Program-made: the position numbers and the translations under genes | NCBI RefSeq assembly: GCF_900176885.1 | Contig: NZ_LT839648.1 | Location: forward strand, 2,877,540 to 2,941,539 | Length of the DNA: 64,000 bases | Origin: Oceanobacillus senegalensis | GTDB taxonomy: Bacteria > Bacillota > Bacilli > Bacillales > Amphibacillaceae | Direction of reading: 5' to 3' | Shown: positions 33,278 through 42,367 of the stretch, one piece after another | Position numbering within the stretch: the first letter of the stretch is position 1 | How the letters are laid out: each line of letters opens with the position of its first letter | Notes under the pieces: generated by a model | Seen by the model: only the letters and a program-made list of their open reading frames with translations | Told to the model about the DNA's origin: nothing | Database searches by the model: none

Positions 33278-35569
33278 ATGAATAGACAGATCCAAATTAA
33301 TTCAGAAATAGAAGATGTCCTTAAAATTATCGATGATACTTCTAAAAAGTACAGAGTGGAAACCACGAAACTAAAAGAAAAAATCTTAGAACGAAACGAT
33401 TCAACTAGTTCGCCTAATAAACAGGCATTACTTTATTCATTAAATCAAATTTCTATGGACGAGCCGGATTGGACCTTTTTATCAGCACGCTTGTTTCTCC
33501 ATACATTGTATGAAACGGCAGCAAGGAATAGAGGATATAGCCCTAAGAAAAAATACGGAGACTTTTATTTTCTCATTGAATCATTAACCAATTTGGGGAT
33601 ATATTCTACTACCCTACTAGAAGAGTATTCAGAAGAGGAAATCCATCTCCTAGCCCAAGAAATGGAACCTGAACGGGATAAGCTTTTTAATTACATCGGC
33701 TTATTCCTACTTGCAGATCGCTATCTTTCAAAGGACTATGACGGAAACATTTATGAGCTCCCTCAAGAACGTTTCATGATTATCGCCATGACACTCATGC
33801 AAAAGGAAAAATGCAATCGTCTAGAGCATGTTAAAGAAGTTTATTGGGCGTTAAGTAATTTGTATATGACCGTGGCAACACCCACTTTAGCCAATGCAGG
33901 AAAAAGTTTTGGTCAGCTTTCGTCTTGTTTTATCGATACGGTAGATGATTCCCTAGACTCTATTTATTTAAATAACTGGGATATTGCTCGCGTCAGTAAG
34001 GATGGGGGTGGAATAGGAGTCTATTATGGAAAAGTAAGAGCACTAGGATCTGATATTAAAAGATTTAAAGGCAACTCATCTGGAATTGTCCCTTGGATTC
34101 GTCTCCTTAATGATACGGCAGTAAGTGTGGATCAACTTGGGCAGCGCCAAGGAGCAATAGCAGTCTATTTAGACGTTTTTCATCGGGACATGATGAATGG
34201 TTTCTTGGATTTAAAAACAAACAACGGGGATGAAAGACGTAAAGCCCATGATATTTTTACAGGCGTTTCCATACCGGATTTATTCATGGAAAAACTGAAA
34301 GAAGTGGATGAGAATGGACGAAGTATTGGTGAATGGCATACATTCTGCCCCCATCAAGTGAAACAATACATGGGTTGGACAGATGAAAATGGTCAACCCC
34401 TTGGCCTGGAGGATTTTTACGATGAAAAGGATGAGAAGTATTTTACAGAAAAATATGAGGAAGCAGTCAAACATCCATTACTTCCACGTAAAACCTATCG
34501 GGCGATGGACATTATGGCACGTATTATGGTTTCACAGCTTGAAACTGGAACACCATATATGTTTTATCGCGATGAAGTAAATCGACAAAATCCAAATAAA
34601 CATGTTTTAGGAAAAGGGCGAACATCTATCTATTGCAGTAATCTCTGTACAGAAATAGCCCAAAACATGTCCACAACTAAGGTAGAAAAGGAATATGTAA
34701 ACGAGGATGGCAATGTAATCATTGTGCGAAAACCTGGTGATTTTGTCGTTTGTAATTTATCCTCCATTCACTTACCAAATACCGTACGTGACCAAGTTCT
34801 TGATCGGTTAATTCCGATTCAAATGAGAATGCTGGACAACGTGATTGATTCAAATACCATTTCTGTTAGCCAAGCAACCCTGACAAACCAAAAATATCGT
34901 GCGGTTGGATTGGGGACGTTCGGCTGGCACCATTTGCTAGCATTACAAGAGATTTACTGGGATTCCGAAGAGGCAGTCCAATATGCAGATAGCTTATATG
35001 AAGAAATAGCCTATCACACCATTCAAGCATCCATGACGCTCGCAAAAGAAAAAGGAGCCTATCCAAAATTTAAAGGATCGGAATGGGAAACAGGTGCTTA
35101 TTTTAAAAGAAAAGGATATACATCGGAAAGATGGAGAAAGCTCCAGGAAGAAATTTCACGGTATGGAATTCGGAATGGCTGGATGATGGCCATTGCACCC
35201 AATTCGTCTACAGCTAAGATAGGCGGTTCAACAGATGGGATTGACCCTATCTATTCCGTTGAGTATGCAGAGGAGAAGAAAAACTTTAAATTTAAAGTAA
35301 CACCACCTGATTTAAATCATCGTACGTATGCTTATTATCGACGTGTGAGACATGAACTCGATCAGCATTGGAGCATTAAGCAAAATGCAGCTCGTCAACG
35401 CCATATTGATCAAGCAATTAGTTTTAATCTCTATGTACGCCATGATATCAAGGCTAAGGAATTACTTCATCTTCATCTTCATGCGTGGGAAGAAGGGTTG
35501 AAAACCACTTACTACGTAAGAAGCACATCCCAAACAGAAATCGATGCCTGTGAGGCTTGTCATAGTTAA
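33278..35569 (+). CDS. nrdE: class I ribonucleoside-diphosphate reductase, alpha subunit
   Basis: Catalytic subunit reducing ribonucleotides to deoxyribonucleotides, 763 residues. The active-site set is complete: Cys217 in LSSCF, Asn455-Cys457-Glu459 in NLCTE and Cys492 in VCNLSS. The PNSSTAKIGGSTDGIDP phosphate loop is near residue 645. The C-terminal shuttle pair is Cys758/Cys761 (CEACHS). No N-terminal ATP-cone is evident. GGAGGGA precedes the start. Length and tail differ from B. subtilis NrdE (about 700), so I use the symbol loosely. Expression should be off when B12 is plentiful, implying a B12-dependent class II enzyme elsewhere. Confidence 0.9.
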   Translation: MNRQIQINSEIEDVLKIIDDTSKKYRVETTKLKEKILERNDSTSSPNKQALLYSLNQISMDEPDWTFLSARLFLHTLYETAARNRGYSPKKKYGDFYFLIESLTNLGIYSTTLLEEYSEEEIHLLAQEMEPERDKLFNYIGLFLLADRYLSKDYDGNIYELPQERFMIIAMTLMQKEKCNRLEHVKEVYWALSNLYMTVATPTLANAGKSFGQLSSCFIDTVDDSLDSIYLNNWDIARVSKDGGGIGVYYGKVRALGSDIKRFKGNSSGIVPWIRLLNDTAVSVDQLGQRQGAIAVYLDVFHRDMMNGFLDLKTNNGDERRKAHDIFTGVSIPDLFMEKLKEVDENGRSIGEWHTFCPHQVKQYMGWTDENGQPLGLEDFYDEKDEKYFTEKYEEAVKHPLLPRKTYRAMDIMARIMVSQLETGTPYMFYRDEVNRQNPNKHVLGKGRTSIYCSNLCTEIAQNMSTTKVEKEYVNEDGNVIIVRKPGDFVVCNLSSIHLPNTVRDQVLDRLIPIQMRMLDNVIDSNTISVSQATLTNQKYRAVGLGTFGWHHLLALQEIYWDSEEAVQYADSLYEEIAYHTIQASMTLAKEKGAYPKFKGSEWETGAYFKRKGYTSERWRKLQEEISRYGIRNGWMMAIAPNSSTAKIGGSTDGIDPIYSVEYAEEKKNFKFKVTPPDLNHRTYAYYRRVRHELDQHWSIKQNAARQRHIDQAISFNLYVRHDIKAKELLHLHLHAWEEGLKTTYYVRSTSQTEIDACEACHS

Positions 35570-35589
35570 AGAGGAGGAGAAACATAAAA

Positions 35590-36621
35590 ATGTTAAAAAA
35601 AATAAATTTGCTCAATCCAACTTTTCCAAACAAATCTACCGGAATCATTAACGGAAAATCGTCAGGAATTCTAAATTGGAATGACCTAGCCTATCCACAA
35701 ATGTATCAGCTATACCAAACCTTATTATCCAACTTTTGGAAGGCACAAGAAATTAACATGCAGGATGACATAAAACAGTGGGACGAGCTTTCCAATCATG
35801 AAAAAGATGTATTTCTAAGGATTAATACTCAACTAGCATCACTAGATAGTTTACAAACACCAACCATGACTCAGGTAATGGATTATGTGACAGATCCTAG
35901 CTTTAAAGCCATTTTAGCAGTAATCTCTCAACAGGAAGCCGTTCATAATGAATCTTACTCCTATATTCTAAGTTCATTAATTCCAATTGGCGAACAAAAA
36001 GAACGTTTTGACGAGGCGAAAGATGACCCACTTATAAGGAAACGAAATCAATTTATTATCGATACGTATGAAGAATTTAGAGCAAATTCCACACCCCAAC
36101 TCTTGTTTAAATTAGCGATACAATCCATTAATTTAGAAGGAATTTTCTTCTATGCTGGATTTGCTTTCTTTTATAACTTAGCACGACAACAAAAAATGCT
36201 AAAAACGAGTACCATGATAAGTTATATCCAAAGAGATGAGATGCAGCACTGTTACTTTATGACACAATTTGTCCGCATCCTATTAACAGAAAATCCTAGT
36301 TTAAATACAGACCAGAATATTCAATATGTATACGATACGATTGATGAAGCCGTACGTTTAGAATGGGAATGGGCTAATATCATTTTAAACAATATTGACG
36401 GGATTGACCTCATAGAATTTAAAGATTATTTGGAGTACCTTGCGAACAAGCGTTTACGTCAACTAGGATTAGTAAATTTATATGTCGAACGGGAAAATCC
36501 AATTCCTTGGATTCATGTATTCAGTGATGAAATGATGAATGAAACCAAATCAGATTTCTTTGAACAGAAGTCACGAACCTATACAAAAGTATCACAGGAA
36601 AATGGCTTTGATGAATTGTAG
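35590..36621 (+). CDS. nrdF: class I ribonucleoside-diphosphate reductase, beta subunit
   Basis: Radical-generating subunit, 343 residues, ferritin-like helices. The dimetal ligands seen in E. coli NrdB are all matched: Asp86 (ASLDSLQ), Glu116 and His119 (QQEAVH), Glu183 (INLEGI), Glu217 and His220 (RDEMQH). The radical Tyr is Tyr123, four residues after His119, so this is a tyrosyl-radical type and not the metal-free or Tyr-less types. GGAGGAG lies upstream; the gene follows alpha after 20 bases. Whether the metal is iron or manganese cannot be read from sequence, but the flavodoxin next door would suit Mn chemistry. Confidence 0.9.
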   Translation: MLKKINLLNPTFPNKSTGIINGKSSGILNWNDLAYPQMYQLYQTLLSNFWKAQEINMQDDIKQWDELSNHEKDVFLRINTQLASLDSLQTPTMTQVMDYVTDPSFKAILAVISQQEAVHNESYSYILSSLIPIGEQKERFDEAKDDPLIRKRNQFIIDTYEEFRANSTPQLLFKLAIQSINLEGIFFYAGFAFFYNLARQQKMLKTSTMISYIQRDEMQHCYFMTQFVRILLTENPSLNTDQNIQYVYDTIDEAVRLEWEWANIILNNIDGIDLIEFKDYLEYLANKRLRQLGLVNLYVERENPIPWIHVFSDEMMNETKSDFFEQKSRTYTKVSQENGFDEL

Positions 36622-36631
36622 GAGATTTAAA

Positions 36632-37075
36632 ATGAAGGTTGCTATCGTTTATACATCCGTTACTGGGAATACGGAACACTTAGCTAGAATCCTGACTGAG
36701 CAATTTAAAATTCGTCAATGTGACGTTTCAACCTATAGAATAGAAGATTTTCCAATCCAGTATATTGATAAATTCGATATTTTTATTATAGGAACATACA
36801 CCTGGGGAAAAGGCAACATTCCTGAAAATATGACATTCCTTTTTGCATCGTTTGAGGGTTCTGAGCCATCCCATCTCGTAACCGGCGTTTTCGGTACAGG
36901 TGATCGCTTTTTCCCACACTTTTGTGGTGCTGTCGATAGGTTTAGAGATTTACTTAAACAAAAAACTAGACTTGCTGTTACCTTAAAAGTAGAGCTATTT
37001 CCACAAAAACAAGATGAGCATAAATGTGTGAAGTTTGTAGAGCGATGTGTCCAAGCTCATTCCAGTATGGTATAG
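36632..37075 (+). CDS. flavodoxin-like protein, NrdI-type role inferred
   Basis: Flavodoxin fold of 147 residues. The FMN phosphate loop reads VYTSVTGNTEHLA, with GTYTWGKGNIPENM and GVFGTGDRFFPHFCGAVDRF contributing further flavin loops. It looks more like a true flavodoxin than like compact NrdI, but its place directly after nrdF points to electron or superoxide supply for cofactor assembly. The ATG at 36632 uses the AGGAG that overlaps the nrdF stop. A longer in-frame start inside nrdF is not supported. A terminator follows. Confidence 0.8.
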   Translation: MKVAIVYTSVTGNTEHLARILTEQFKIRQCDVSTYRIEDFPIQYIDKFDIFIIGTYTWGKGNIPENMTFLFASFEGSEPSHLVTGVFGTGDRFFPHFCGAVDRFRDLLKQKTRLAVTLKVELFPQKQDEHKCVKFVERCVQAHSSMV

Positions 37076-37080
37076 AAAAA

Positions 37081-37124
37081 GTCAGTCCCACTATGCATAT
37101 AAAGTAGTGGAGACTGACTTTTCC
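37081..37124 (+). terminator. terminator of the nrd operon
   Basis: GTCAGTC...GACTGAC long stem followed by TTTTCCC, six bases after the flavodoxin stop. Confidence 0.8.
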
Positions 37125-37159
37125 CTTAAAGTGATTTGGAAACCACTTTTACCTATAGA

Positions 37160-37765
37160 CTATTCTTCCTTCGTTGGTTTAGCTTGCATGTTGGACACAG
37201 CATCGTTGCTCTTTGCTTTTGTCCTTTTAAGTAGTCTTCCTTTTCGCACCTGTTTCACCCAAAAGCCACCATAGATCCGTTTGGGCTCATAGGATATAAT
37301 AAATGCTTTTGGATCAATTTCCTGTATGGTTTCATAAAGACGTAATTCATATTTTCTTGGTGTCAAAATTTGCATGGATAAGCGGTCTCCATCCATTCCA
37401 TAAGCAGGCCAACTCGTTACACCATATCCTTTACTTCTGATTTTTCTCGTAAATTCTAAATCAGGATTAGATGAAACAACATTTACTGTAATATATCCAA
37501 GTGCAAGCTTTTCTTCAATCTTTGCACCTACAATTAACCCGGTTCCATAACCGATAGCATATGCAATTACATTTTGTATTTCATTTAAGTTATCAAGTAC
37601 TAAACCTAATCCTACAATATAAACAACAATTTCAAACATACTTACAAAAGAAGCGATGTATGTTCTTCCCTTTAACGTTAAAATCATTCGAATGGTCATT
37701 AATGATACGTATACAACATTTACGATAAAAATAATAGCTACCATGATCAAGGCATTCTCAAGCAA
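37160..37765 (-). CDS. yebE: YebE family membrane protein (UPF0316/DUF2179)
   Basis: Membrane protein of 201 residues with three hydrophobic segments in the first 85 residues and a C-terminal soluble DUF2179-type domain ([26 protein letters not shown]). It matches the UPF0316 family including B. subtilis YebE, which also lies between pbuG and purE. The TTG start has GGAGGGG six bases upstream. Function unknown. Here foreign genes now separate it from both pbuG and purE. Confidence 0.85.
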   Translation of the reverse strand: MLENALIMVAIIFIVNVVYVSLMTIRMILTLKGRTYIASFVSMFEIVVYIVGLGLVLDNLNEIQNVIAYAIGYGTGLIVGAKIEEKLALGYITVNVVSSNPDLEFTRKIRSKGYGVTSWPAYGMDGDRLSMQILTPRKYELRLYETIQEIDPKAFIISYEPKRIYGGFWVKQVRKGRLLKRTKAKSNDAVSNMQAKPTKEE

Positions 37766-37918
37766 TATTAACCCCTCCTACCTATTTTTTATTTTTATCT
37801 AGTTATCGGTCCTCCTCAACATAATAAGACTCCTCATCTTTTTCACACCATATATAGGCACCCTTCCTATACACTGGGCATATGGTATAGAAGATTCTCC
37901 GTTAAAAGAGGTGTTAAT

Positions 37919-38353
37919 ATGGATCCATTTCAACAAATGAGTGACTGGAAAAAAAATATGGATCATTTTTTTGGCGAAACCTTTTGGAATGATTTTGAAG
38001 ATATCATAAAACCTAATATTCCCCAAATCAATATGTACCAAACGGACAACGAAATCCTTTGCATTGTAAATATGCCTGGTTTACAGGATATAAACCAAAT
38101 TGATATCTATGTGAACTATGCAAGCCTTGAATTAAAAGGTAACATCGATATCGAGCATGCACATGGGATCGTCGTGAAAGAGGAAATTCTTCAAGGTATA
38201 TTTGATCGAGAAATAAGCCTCCCATTTCCTGTACGCGCTGATAAAATAGATGCCACATATAAAAACGGACTGGTATATATTCAGCTTCATCGATTAATTT
38301 CTAAAAAAAGCCAAAGAAATAAAGTGGATGTACGTCTATTGGAAGACGAATAA
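37919..38353 (+). CDS. small heat-shock protein, Hsp20/alpha-crystallin family
   Basis: Holdase-type chaperone of 144 residues. N-terminal arm to about residue 40, then an alpha-crystallin domain (IVNMPGLQDINQIDIYV, REISLPFPV, ATYKNGLVYIQL). It lacks a clear C-terminal I-x-I anchor. AGAGGTGT is just upstream. About 30 bases before the start is CATATGGTA, which resembles a sporulation sigma-E/K -10 box, so it could be a spore-associated Hsp20 like GerT or CotP; that is only a suggestion. Confidence 0.83.
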   Translation: MDPFQQMSDWKKNMDHFFGETFWNDFEDIIKPNIPQINMYQTDNEILCIVNMPGLQDINQIDIYVNYASLELKGNIDIEHAHGIVVKEEILQGIFDREISLPFPVRADKIDATYKNGLVYIQLHRLISKKSQRNKVDVRLLEDE

Positions 38354-38441
38354 TCTATGTCTTGGCGATTGCTCCTGTGTAAAAGTGCCCTTATGAATGA
38401 TAGTTGAAAGGTCACTTGAACATCAGATGTCAATCGCCCCT

Positions 38442-38984
38442 TCAAAAACCTCTTGCACGCTTTCGCAATGCTACCCGCCAATTTGTAGCCAATTCCCGGC
38501 AACTTGAAAGTTCATCTGCTAATCGTAAATCATGTTTATTTAAATACATAATTTCATTACAGGCTGCTATCGACCATTGTGGATACGGTCTATCTAATAA
38601 ATTTAAATCTGTTCCTTCTTCCACATACCCCTCCTGTACTACACGAAAGTACCATCCTGTCCGCATACTTTCTCTTAATTCCTTTGTCTTGGCGACACCT
38701 GGCCGTGATACTTGAATAATGGCATCCCCCATTTGAAAGGTGTCTCCAATAAACACTGTAAATTCATCCATCTCCAAGACAGAGAAATTTTCCCCCATCT
38801 CACCGTATGTCAACATCTCAGATTTTTCTTCTTGCCAGAAAGTATAGTGTTTAATTGGATAGGTAAAAATAGCCTTATCCCCTTCCTCTCCTGTAGAAAT
38901 CCCCATTTCATATAACCATACCTTCTTCTCTCCTGATGGTTTACCATCAGGAAAAAAAATTTTATATACATAAGGTTCATCCAT
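38442..38984 (-). CDS. divergent MOSC-domain protein
   Basis: Resembles the YiiM branch of MOSC proteins (molybdenum-cofactor sulfurase C-terminal domain). Recognisable segments are GDKAIFTYPIKHYTFW, GENFSVLEMDEFTVFIGD, MGDAIIQVSRPG and TGWYFRVVQEGYVEEGT. It has only 180 residues. The HHGG motif and the conserved Cys after the QVSRP segment are missing (RPGVAKTKEL instead), so it may not carry sulfur. The ATG at 38984 has GTAGGTGA upstream; a TTG six codons earlier has none. No cofactor genes are nearby. Function unknown. Confidence 0.68.
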   Translation of the reverse strand: MDEPYVYKIFFPDGKPSGEKKVWLYEMGISTGEEGDKAIFTYPIKHYTFWQEEKSEMLTYGEMGENFSVLEMDEFTVFIGDTFQMGDAIIQVSRPGVAKTKELRESMRTGWYFRVVQEGYVEEGTDLNLLDRPYPQWSIAACNEIMYLNKHDLRLADELSSCRELATNWRVALRKRARGF

Positions 38985-39075
38985 TATGTCACCTACTTTC
39001 AATATGTGATATAGTATTTTTATCGTCGGTTCACTGGCTAGAGAATTCTAGAATAATTGATGGGAATTAACAACC

Positions 39076-39175
39076 AGTCAAAGCCCAATTCGTTCAAGGG
39101 CTTTGATGTTATACCCTTGTGGTGCTCAATCAGTAGGGAATAAACCCTCCCCCCACTAATTGAAGCTTCACTCTA
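39076..39175 (+). repeat. short dispersed repeat, copy (AATTCGTTCAAG...)
   Basis: About 100 bases shared with 47926-48010: GTCAAAGCCCAATTCGTTCA, ATAC..T..TGG, then a G-rich/C-rich hairpin and CACTAATTGAAG. It lies upstream of msrA. Non-coding. Confidence 0.5.
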
Positions 39176-39233
39176 TTCTACTATTTTTATAGATTCCTTT
39201 GTACCTAAGTTATATTAATAGGAGTGAAAAAGT

Positions 39234-39764
39234 TTGTCTACATTGAATAAAGCAACATTTGCTGGTGGTTGCTTTTGGTGTATGGTAAAACCATTTGACC
39301 AATGGGAAGGGGTGGAACAAGTAATTTCGGGCTATACTGGAGGACATGTTAAAAATCCAACCTATGAACAGGTAAAAAGTGGCCAGACCGGACATTATGA
39401 AGCCGTGGAAATCAGCTTTGACCCGTCCATTATTAGCTACAAAACGATTATTGATTTATATTGGAAGCAAGTCGACCCAACGGATGATGGTGGACAATTC
39501 CATGACCGTGGAGACCAATATCGAACAGCTATTTTTTTCCATAATGAAGAGCAAAGAAAAGTTGCTGAATCTACAAAATATGCTTTGGAAAAAAGCGGAA
39601 AGTTTTCAAAACCAATCGTTACAGAGATTATTCCTGCAACGACTTTCTACCCTGCAGAGGATTACCACCAGGATTTTTATAAAAAAAGTGAAAAAGAATA
39701 TAAGGAAGATCGAGTCAAATCAGGTCGCGATGAATTTATTAAGGCTGTATGGTCTTATGAATAA
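39234..39764 (+). CDS. msrA: peptide-methionine (S)-S-oxide reductase MsrA
   Basis: Repairs oxidised methionine (S-sulfoxide) in proteins; 176 residues. Catalytic motif GGCFWC with nucleophile Cys13 and Cys16. Further family segments are [38 protein letters not shown] residues and [11 protein letters not shown]. It starts at a TTG, supported by AGGAGTG seven bases upstream. MsrB is not adjacent. A terminator-like hairpin follows. Confidence 0.95.
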   Translation: MSTLNKATFAGGCFWCMVKPFDQWEGVEQVISGYTGGHVKNPTYEQVKSGQTGHYEAVEISFDPSIISYKTIIDLYWKQVDPTDDGGQFHDRGDQYRTAIFFHNEEQRKVAESTKYALEKSGKFSKPIVTEIIPATTFYPAEDYHQDFYKKSEKEYKEDRVKSGRDEFIKAVWSYE

Positions 39765-39771
39765 CACTTGT

Positions 39772-39806
39772 AAGGAGCCAATCGTTTCTTGGCTCCTTAT
39801 TCTTAT
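39772..39806 (+). terminator. hairpin after msrA
   Basis: Perfect ten-base-pair stem AAGGAGCCAA / TTGGCTCCTT, seven bases after the stop. The following ATTCTTATAT is only moderately T-rich. Confidence 0.65.
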
Positions 39807-39998
39807 ATATGGTCTTCCACGTAATACCGTTGATATTTATTACCCCGGTATTTCACGCTTTGTTTGAAAGGGTTGTTTTCGTATCCCTTATATTGTTTCG
39901 TAATAGAACAATTACCATATTAAGCTATATCGCATAATAGATATGTTGTACACCAGAAAAAATCCCATAAAAAATATCCTTTTAAATGGATGACAAGC

Positions 39999-40706
39999 TT
40001 ATACATCTTGTTTACATGCTTCAATAAACCCCAGATAAATTTTATCGGATGCCTCATCATTCATTGCTTCTGGATGCCATTGAACCCCAAGTACAAATGT
40101 ATTTTCCTTACTTTCTATCGCTTCGACTACTCCATCACTTGCCAATGCACTAATTTGGTAATTTTCGGAGACATCACGATTTGCCTGATGGTGATAGCTA
40201 TTAACACGAATTTTTTTCTGCCCAACTAACTGGTAAAGTAAAGAGTTACCCAAAATATCAACATAATGAGAGCCATGTTCTCTTGGTGCTCTTTGAGAAT
40301 GCTGTAATAATTCAGATTCCATTTGTGCATATATATCTTGGTACATATCACCACCAGCAGCAATATTTAAAGTTTGGCTCCCTCTACAAACGCCAAGGAT
40401 TGGTTTATCCATATCTAGCATTTTCTTCATTAGCTCGATTTCAAACTGGTCTCGTTTCGGGATAATAGGTCCAAGTTTCGGATGCGGCTCTTCCCCAAAT
40501 AAAGTTGGATCGATATCATCTCCACCAGTTGCATACAATCCGTCTATCTGCTGAGCAATCTGAGCTAAATCCATATCATCCAATACATAAGGAAGCATCA
40601 TCGGTAGACCGCCAGCACGAATGATTGCCCTAACATTACGTTGATTAGTTGTATATTGCGTTTGATCAATTTCCATCGATGTGGTAATCCCAATTATAGG
40701 TTTCAA
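39999..40706 (-). CDS. class I glutamine amidotransferase-like hydrolase (peptidase C26)
   Basis: Single-domain gamma-glutamyl hydrolase of the PuuD/YvdE type, 235 residues. Nucleophile Cys107 in GVCRGSQ, catalytic His and Glu in GVQWHPE near the C-terminus, and YATGGDDIDPTLF at the oxyanion region. Family members cleave gamma-glutamyl-GABA or similar gamma-glutamyl amides. The TTG start follows GGAGGGG. Monocistronic, with no polyamine genes nearby, so the substrate is open. Confidence 0.88.
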   Translation of the reverse strand: MKPIIGITTSMEIDQTQYTTNQRNVRAIIRAGGLPMMLPYVLDDMDLAQIAQQIDGLYATGGDDIDPTLFGEEPHPKLGPIIPKRDQFEIELMKKMLDMDKPILGVCRGSQTLNIAAGGDMYQDIYAQMESELLQHSQRAPREHGSHYVDILGNSLLYQLVGQKKIRVNSYHHQANRDVSENYQISALASDGVVEAIESKENTFVLGVQWHPEAMNDEASDKIYLGFIEACKQDV

Positions 40707-40844
40707 CCATATCCCCTCCCCACTATTCTAAAAATTAATTCTATTCTAATCCCTTTTCATCTACCTGTCTATCGATATTGTCACACGATATCTCTTGTCA
40801 TTACATTCTTTTGTCCTTTAAATGCGAGTAATTTTAGTAAGTGC

Positions 40845-40985
40845 CAATTTCCGCTTCTGGCAGCCGCCCCCCCTTAGGTTACGGCTTTTGAACAAGCTTT
40901 TCCCACAGGACAAGAAAGGTTTCGCCAGCGTTACATGTTCGTTAGCAAATTGATTTCTATTTTCAAAAGAGTCGATAGTCCTCCT
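40845..40985. repeat. decayed half of a foldback element
   Basis: Matches one arm of the foldback family in pieces: AATTTCCGCTTCTGGCAG, CCCACAGGACAAGAAAGG, GTTACAT.TTCGT.AG, TTTTCAAAAGAGTC and TCCAACCAACA. Terminal AGGCT repeats are not visible. It lies between the C26 hydrolase and the MFS gene in an otherwise empty 430-base region. Confidence 0.5.
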
Positions 40986-41137
40986 TTCCAACCAACAATC
41001 TTAATCAAATAATTGCTTATGATGACATAATAAAACAGATTAAATTTCCAATAATTAATACTTCCTTCCCTTGGAATAATAGTGATATAGTTTAATAACA
41101 TGTAAATATTAGGACACATTAGTTAGGAGAGAGTATT

Positions 41138-42307
41138 TTGTCAACGAATGAATCATTATCACCGTTGAAAACATTATTATTTAGTTTCCACGCCTCCAAC
41201 ACCGTTATTCTTAGCTTTTTACCATTGTATTTACAATATAAAGAATTGAATGAGACGGAAATTGGCTGGGTACTTGCAATCGGACCACTTGCCTCCATGT
41301 TTGCACAACCGTTTTGGGGTTATATGAGTGATAAATTTAAAACAATCAAATGGATATTGTTTATTTGCGTCATAGGTCTTCTTATTGGAAGTACACTCTT
41401 TTTCCAAATGAATACATTATTGACGATTATTCTAATGGGAGCTGTATTTTACTTTTTCACTACGCCCATTGGTGCACTTGGAGACAGTTTAGCTCAACGC
41501 CGTGCCGATGTTCTACAAATCCCTTTTGGAAGTATACGCACGTGGGGGTCTATCGGATTTGCTCTTTCCTCGTTAATTGTTGGAGAAATACTATCCAAGG
41601 TCGGTATTCAATATATGATATGGCCTTACCTATTTTTTGGAACAATGGCCATGCTAGCAACCATCCGCTTAAAAGACGCAAAAGTTGAGTCAGATCCTGT
41701 TCGTTTATCCGACTTAAAACAGCTTATTGGGAACAAACCTTTTCTTCTATTTTTAATAATGGTCGTCTTTATTACGATTGCTCACCGGACAAATGACAGT
41801 TATATCGGATTATATATAACAGAACTTGGTGGTAGTGAAGGTTTAGTGGGCCTAGGTTGGTTTGTCGGTGTAGTTACGGAAGCAGCTGTTTTCGCATTTG
41901 CTGGATTTTGGTTTAAAAAGTACCATACTATGATTTTTATTATCGTGGCATCCATTTTATATACGGTTCGGTGGTTCTTGTATGCAACCGTTGATGATCC
42001 GATGCTCGTAATCGGAATGCAGTTTTTACACGGGCTGACATTTGGTGTATTTTATACAGCCGCATTTGAATATGTGACTCGACTCATTCCAAAACTTCTC
42101 CAAGCTACAGGACATCTTGTATTCTTTGCGGTATTCTTTGGCTTATCTGGAATTGTCGGTTCACTTACCGGTGGATTAATCATGGACCACTTCGGTGGAA
42201 ACACCCTATATTTCGGGATGGGATGCCTCGCAGCATTAGGAACCATCCTACTCACCACATACCATGTCCTGCCATACGGTAAAGAAAATAAAGTACGTAA
42301 TAAATAA
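41138..42307 (+). CDS. MFS transporter (MFS_1-like / HcaT-YwbF type)
   Basis: Major facilitator protein of 389 residues with twelve predicted membrane helices. The loop 2-3 motif reads GYMSDKFKTIKW. The TPIGALGDSLAQRR and FGSIRTWGSIGFA segments are typical of the MFS_1-like group related to LacY and to 3-phenylpropionate or nucleoside symporters. Starts at a TTG with AGGAGAGAG upstream. It stands alone with its own terminator, so the substrate cannot be inferred. Confidence 0.87.
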   Translation: MSTNESLSPLKTLLFSFHASNTVILSFLPLYLQYKELNETEIGWVLAIGPLASMFAQPFWGYMSDKFKTIKWILFICVIGLLIGSTLFFQMNTLLTIILMGAVFYFFTTPIGALGDSLAQRRADVLQIPFGSIRTWGSIGFALSSLIVGEILSKVGIQYMIWPYLFFGTMAMLATIRLKDAKVESDPVRLSDLKQLIGNKPFLLFLIMVVFITIAHRTNDSYIGLYITELGGSEGLVGLGWFVGVVTEAAVFAFAGFWFKKYHTMIFIIVASILYTVRWFLYATVDDPMLVIGMQFLHGLTFGVFYTAAFEYVTRLIPKLLQATGHLVFFAVFFGLSGIVGSLTGGLIMDHFGGNTLYFGMGCLAALGTILLTTYHVLPYGKENKVRNK

Positions 42308-42332
42308 CGGATGTGACTGGTACTTCCCATTT

Positions 42333-42367
42333 AAAAAAACAGGAGCACTATTGTACTCCTGTTTTTT
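42333..42367. terminator. bidirectional terminator after the MFS gene
   Basis: AAAAAACAGGAG / CTCCTGTTTTTT stem with A and T tails on both sides. Confidence 0.85.
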
